NCBI RefSeq assembly: GCF_028595265.1
Contig: NZ_JAQQXP010000001.1
Location: 2,418,001 to 2,482,000, forward strand
DNA length: 64,000 nucleotides
Origin: Alteromonas gilva
GTDB lineage: Bacteria; Pseudomonadota; Gammaproteobacteria; Enterobacterales; Alteromonadaceae
Direction of reading: 5' to 3'
The position numbers and the translations under genes were made by a program. This document shows, piece by piece, positions 61,020 through 64,000 of this stretch; the stretch's first letter is position 1; the number at the start of each line of letters is the position of its first letter. The notes beneath the pieces are model-generated. The model saw nothing but the letters and a program-made list of their open reading frames with translations, was not told the DNA's origin and searched no databases.

Positions 61020-62036
61020 TTATTGATTTAACTGGTACTTGCGTACCGCTTTATTATGTTCTTCGAGCGTTACCGAAAACTGATGACTGCCATCGCCACG
61101 GGATACAAAATAGAGTTCATCGGTCACTGCCGGTGCCAATGCCGCGTTAATAGCCGCCCGGCCAACCATGGCAATAGGGCCTGGCGGCAGGCCATGATGT
61201 ACATAGGTGTTATACGGCGTGGCTTCACGCAGGTGGGCACGGGTTAAATTGCCATCAAACGCCTCGCCAATCCCGTAGATAACCGTCGGATCGGTCTGCA
61301 GGCGCATGTTTTGTTCCAGGCGATTAACAAACACGCCTGCTATGCGTTGCCGCTCCTCTGCCAGCGCCGTTTCTTTCTCAATAATCGATGCCATTGTCAG
61401 CACCTCGACCGGATTATCATAAGGTAAACCCGGCGGCCGGCTCTGCCAGCCGGCAAGCAAAAAGTCCTGCATCGCCGCGGAAGCCCGGCGCAGAATATCG
61501 GTAGCCGCGGTATGTGCTGTAAAATGGTAGGTGTCGGCTAACAGTAAACCCTCTGCACTGTTCAGTTGCTCATTGCTGTACACCTGCCATTGCCTGAGCA
61601 GTTCATCCATAACCGGCCCGTAATGGGTATCCAAATCGTTCTTAACATAGGGATGTTCAGCCAGTACTGCCTGCCACTGCCGGAGGGTTTGGCCTTCAAT
61701 CAGACTGATATCAAATTGTGCCTCTGCCCCCGTCGACAGGGTATTGAAGGCATCAGCCAAGGTCAGCGGCGGCGCCAGGTAATATGTACCGGCTTTAACA
61801 GGCTGACCACTGTAACCTATTTTGAGCCACAACCGCGCCAGTTTAACCGGCATTGGTAACCAACCGTTTTGCTCAAATTGATATAAGGTGGCAATGGCGC
61901 CCTTGCCCGCTTCCTGGGTAAATAATTGACGTTGTTGTATGTTTAGTGGCTGGTTGAGTTGCTGCTGTACCCAGCTCAGTAATGCTATCGCCATGGCGAC
62001 AACAATTACCGTTACAATAAGAAGTTTACGGAGCAC
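61020..62036 (-). CDS. mltG: endolytic murein transglycosylase MltG
   Basis: A 338-residue YceG-family lytic transglycosylase with one N-terminal membrane anchor. The active-site Glu is in MASIIEKETALAEER, followed by VFVNRLEQNMRLQTDPTVIYGIGE and LPPGPIAMVGRAAINAALAP. It cuts nascent glycan strands and sets their length. The open frame reaches 62084 (TTG), but a GTG at 62036 has GAGAGGGA five bases upstream and places the start right before the membrane helix (LRKLLIVTVIVV), overlapping the pabC stop by 11 bases; an ATG at 62051 is the alternative. Confidence 0.9.
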   Translation of the reverse strand: MLRKLLIVTVIVVAMAIALLSWVQQQLNQPLNIQQRQLFTQEAGKGAIATLYQFEQNGWLPMPVKLARLWLKIGYSGQPVKAGTYYLAPPLTLADAFNTLSTGAEAQFDISLIEGQTLRQWQAVLAEHPYVKNDLDTHYGPVMDELLRQWQVYSNEQLNSAEGLLLADTYHFTAHTAATDILRRASAAMQDFLLAGWQSRPPGLPYDNPVEVLTMASIIEKETALAEERQRIAGVFVNRLEQNMRLQTDPTVIYGIGEAFDGNLTRAHLREATPYNTYVHHGLPPGPIAMVGRAAINAALAPAVTDELYFVSRGDGSHQFSVTLEEHNKAVRKYQLNQ

Positions 62037-62862
62037 TGTATTCCCTCTCATAGGCTGCAGCCAACGATTGGCGGAGTTGGACAACGGGCGTCAGACTGTA
62101 CTGTACAGTGTGATTTTCAAGTGAAAACTGCCTGACCGGTACTATCTGCATCAACGCATTACATACAAAGGCCGCGTCCGCCCGGTACACGGCATCATGC
62201 CCATACTGACCGACCTCAACAGCCGGTAGCTGATCAAGGATAAACTGGCGCATCACGCCATTGACACCGGCATACTGCAACGCTGGCGTGTGCCATTTGC
62301 CGTTGTCGAGCCAGAACAAGTTGGCTGCACTGGCTTCAATAACATTACCCGCGGTATCGGTCACCACGCAATCGTCGAAAGTCGTTTGTGCCAGCGCACG
62401 TTTAATTAAAACCTGCTCCAGCCGGTTGGCGTGCTTGAGTCCGGCCAGTAGTGGCTGCTGCGCCAGGTTAACTTCCACTGTGCCAAGGTGTATACCCTGA
62501 TGTTGCCATGCGTTATAAAACGACGGTACCTGGTGCCAACTGAGTGCAACGCAAGGAGCGGCGGCTTCTGCTCGGGCATAACCGCGACCACCTACTCCGG
62601 CCCCCAGCAGGCATTTTAACACTGCATTTGTGGTATCACGGTGGGCGGCCAGAGTATTGCGCAGCAGCGAGCGCAAGGCTCCCCCAGACACCGTCAAACC
62701 TAACTTCGCGGCGTCATGGTGTAAACGTGCAATATGGCGTTCAAATAATGCAACCCTGCCGCCAATCACGCTCATGGTGCTAAACACGCCATCACCATAA
62801 TTGGCCAGCCGGTCGTTCAGGGCAAATTGTTGCAGCGTAGCCAGTGCATTGGTGTCAGTCAT
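62026..62862 (-). CDS. pabC: aminodeoxychorismate lyase
   Basis: A 278-residue fold-type IV PLP enzyme that makes p-aminobenzoate for folate. DRLANYGDGVFSTM at the N terminus, LKHANRLEQVLIKR with the PLP lysine (about residue 144), EASAANLFWLDNGKWHTP and GVMRQFILDQL are the family motifs. It overlaps mltG, and together with fabF upstream keeps the order found in most gammaproteobacteria. Confidence 0.95.
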   Translation of the reverse strand: MTDTNALATLQQFALNDRLANYGDGVFSTMSVIGGRVALFERHIARLHHDAAKLGLTVSGGALRSLLRNTLAAHRDTTNAVLKCLLGAGVGGRGYARAEAAAPCVALSWHQVPSFYNAWQHQGIHLGTVEVNLAQQPLLAGLKHANRLEQVLIKRALAQTTFDDCVVTDTAGNVIEASAANLFWLDNGKWHTPALQYAGVNGVMRQFILDQLPAVEVGQYGHDAVYRADAAFVCNALMQIVPVRQFSLENHTVQYSLTPVVQLRQSLAAAYEREYSAP

Positions 62863-63014
62863 ACCACTTATTCTGTTTAACTTGGCGTTTAACTCGCCGG
62901 TTATATTTTTACAACGTTGCCGGCGCTTTGCCTGACCGTTGAATTATATCAGTAATTCAAGCAAACCAGCAGTGCAGATTAGCGTTGTCTCAGACACATC
63001 TTAGTTTAAACAAA

Positions 63015-63038
63015 AAAGGAACCCCGTGGGGTTCCTTT
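63015..63038 (-). terminator. rho-independent terminator of fabF
   Basis: On the minus strand AAAGGAACCCC and GGGGTTCCTTT pair over ten or eleven bases, followed by a T-run. It lies 21 bases past the fabF stop. Confidence 0.85.
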
Positions 63039-63058
63039 CGCTACAAACTGGGCTGGTA

Positions 63059-64000
63059 TTACTCAGGTCGCTTGAAAATCAAACTGCCATTGGTACCACC
63101 AAACCCAAAGGAATTACACAACGCATATTCCTCGTCGAAGCCTTTAGCTTTATGGGCAACAAAGTCTAAGTCACACCCTTCCCCCGGATTATCCAGGTTT
63201 ATGGTGGGTGGCGCTGTTTTGTCACGTAAGGCCAGAATAGTGAAAATGGCTTCAACAGCACCGGCGGCGCCGAGTAAGTGGCCAATCATCGACTTCGTGG
63301 AACTTACTTTAAGCTTATAGGCATGATCGCCAAACACGCTTTTTACCGCCGCTACTTCGGCGGTATCACCGGCGGGTGTCGAGGTACCGTGGGCATTGAT
63401 ATAACCAATCAGCGCAGGGTCCAACTTAGCATCGTTAATGGCATTTACCATCGATGCAGCAGCACCCTCGCCGCTTTCCGGCGGTGATGTCATATGATAC
63501 GCATCGCCGCTCATACCAAAACCAACCAGCTCTGCGTAAATGGTTGCACCACGTGCTTTTGCGGCTTCGTACTCTTCGAGCATAACAACGCCGGCACCTT
63601 CGCCCATCACAAAACCATCACGGTCTTTATCCCAGGGCCGACTGGCCTGCTGAGGCGCATCGTTGCGCGAAGACAACGCCCGGGCCGAGGCAAAACCGGC
63701 CATGCCTAAAGGCGTAATCGACGCTTCTGCTCCGCCTGCCACCATCGCATCGGCATCGCCATAAGCAATGGTTCGCGCGGCAACACCAATGTTATGCACA
63801 CCGGTAGTACAGGCGGTCACAATGTTCAGGTTAGGGCCTTTCAAACCTTCCATAATCGACAAGAACCCGGAAATCATATTGGTAATGGTCGATGGTACGA
63901 AAAACGGTGATACCCGACGCGGACCGCTATTCATAAGCTTGGTATGGTTTTCCTCAATTTGTTCAAGACCACCAATACCAGAGCCGATCGCGACGCCAAC
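63059..64000 (-). CDS. fabF: beta-ketoacyl-ACP synthase II (partial, 5' end outside window)
   Basis: The last 314 codons of fabF lie in the window; the gene continues past 64000 without a start, its first visible residues reading VGVAIGSGIGGLEQIEENH. The catalytic Cys is in TACTTGVHNI, the two His in INAHGTSTPAGD and IGHLLGAAGAVEA. It condenses malonyl-ACP with acyl-ACP in fatty-acid elongation. It precedes pabC, as expected for the fab cluster, and the two are separated by the terminator at 63015. Confidence 0.97.
   Translation of the reverse strand, partial: VGVAIGSGIGGLEQIEENHTKLMNSGPRRVSPFFVPSTITNMISGFLSIMEGLKGPNLNIVTACTTGVHNIGVAARTIAYGDADAMVAGGAEASITPLGMAGFASARALSSRNDAPQQASRPWDKDRDGFVMGEGAGVVMLEEYEAAKARGATIYAELVGFGMSGDAYHMTSPPESGEGAAASMVNAINDAKLDPALIGYINAHGTSTPAGDTAEVAAVKSVFGDHAYKLKVSSTKSMIGHLLGAAGAVEAIFTILALRDKTAPPTINLDNPGEGCDLDFVAHKAKGFDEEYALCNSFGFGGTNGSLIFKRPE

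Noticed and set aside
1..64000. CRISPR arrays, insertion sequences, prophage or integrative elements
   Set aside because: I saw no regularly spaced repeats, transposase or integrase genes, terminal inverted repeats with target duplications, or tRNA-adjacent breaks.

Overview
The window looks like chromosomal DNA from a marine gammaproteobacterium of the Alteromonadales, most likely the Alteromonadaceae. This is inferred from gene content and order and was not tested by any search. The clues are the ybfF-DUF2788-fldA-fur neighbourhood, the fabF-pabC-mltG-tmk-holB-tatD block, DUF3718 and DUF2189 proteins, a PEP-CTERM protein, an SO_0444-type Cu/Zn exporter, and a TonB receptor/SapC/cupin/tryptophan-halogenase locus. 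I saw no rRNA, tRNA, CRISPR array, insertion sequence or prophage. Genes are dense and intact; fabF runs off the right edge and the end of one gene may lie at the left edge.

Region by region. 0.3-6.6 kb: a serine hydrolase, an unrecognised small gene behind a perfect LexA box, an RND efflux adaptor-permease pair, and a stand-alone CBM48-like protein. 6.6-10.3 kb: etfBA divergent from the ETF:ubiquinone oxidoreductase gene, with a perfect 18-bp palindrome between them. 10.3-16.2 kb: H-NS-like protein, esterase, DUF2788, flavodoxin, a TonB-C lipoprotein, a chemoreceptor and fur. 16.2-20.9 kb: pxpABC (5-oxoprolinase) in one run with a D-amino-acid transaminase, then cvfB and an OsmC protein. 21-29.6 kb: an outer-membrane barrel and a three-gene RND system (one lipoprotein adaptor, two permeases). 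29.6-32.3 kb: sparse stretch with DUF3718, DUF2189 and an LRAT-like protein. 32.5-37.7 kb: alaA-yfbR-dGTPase and msrPQ. 37.9-44.4 kb: PEP-CTERM protein, rhodanese divergent from an FtrA-like regulator, a SulA-like gene with paired LexA boxes, YchJ, a GH43-like lipoprotein, and a ZntR-like regulator overlapping a Cu/Zn exporter. 44.6-54.4 kb: TonB receptor, SapC, cupin/JmjC protein and two flavin-dependent halogenases, divergent from a ROK regulator. 54.4-57.5 kb: gluconate permease, gluconokinase and GntR with two matching operators. 57.6-64 kb: macrodomain protein, PNPOx-like protein, tatD, holB, tmk, mltG, pabC and partial fabF.

Several regulatory circuits can be read directly from the DNA: two SOS promoters of the same layout (one in front of an unknown gene, one in front of the SulA-like gene), a GntR regulon, an autoregulated MerR/ZntR-type metal promoter whose regulator is probably translated from a nearly leaderless mRNA, and a LiuR-like palindrome at the etf genes. 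The best candidates for undescribed biology are the SOS-controlled orphan near 1 kb and the receptor/halogenase locus with two halogenases, one of which has a changed WxWxIP motif.
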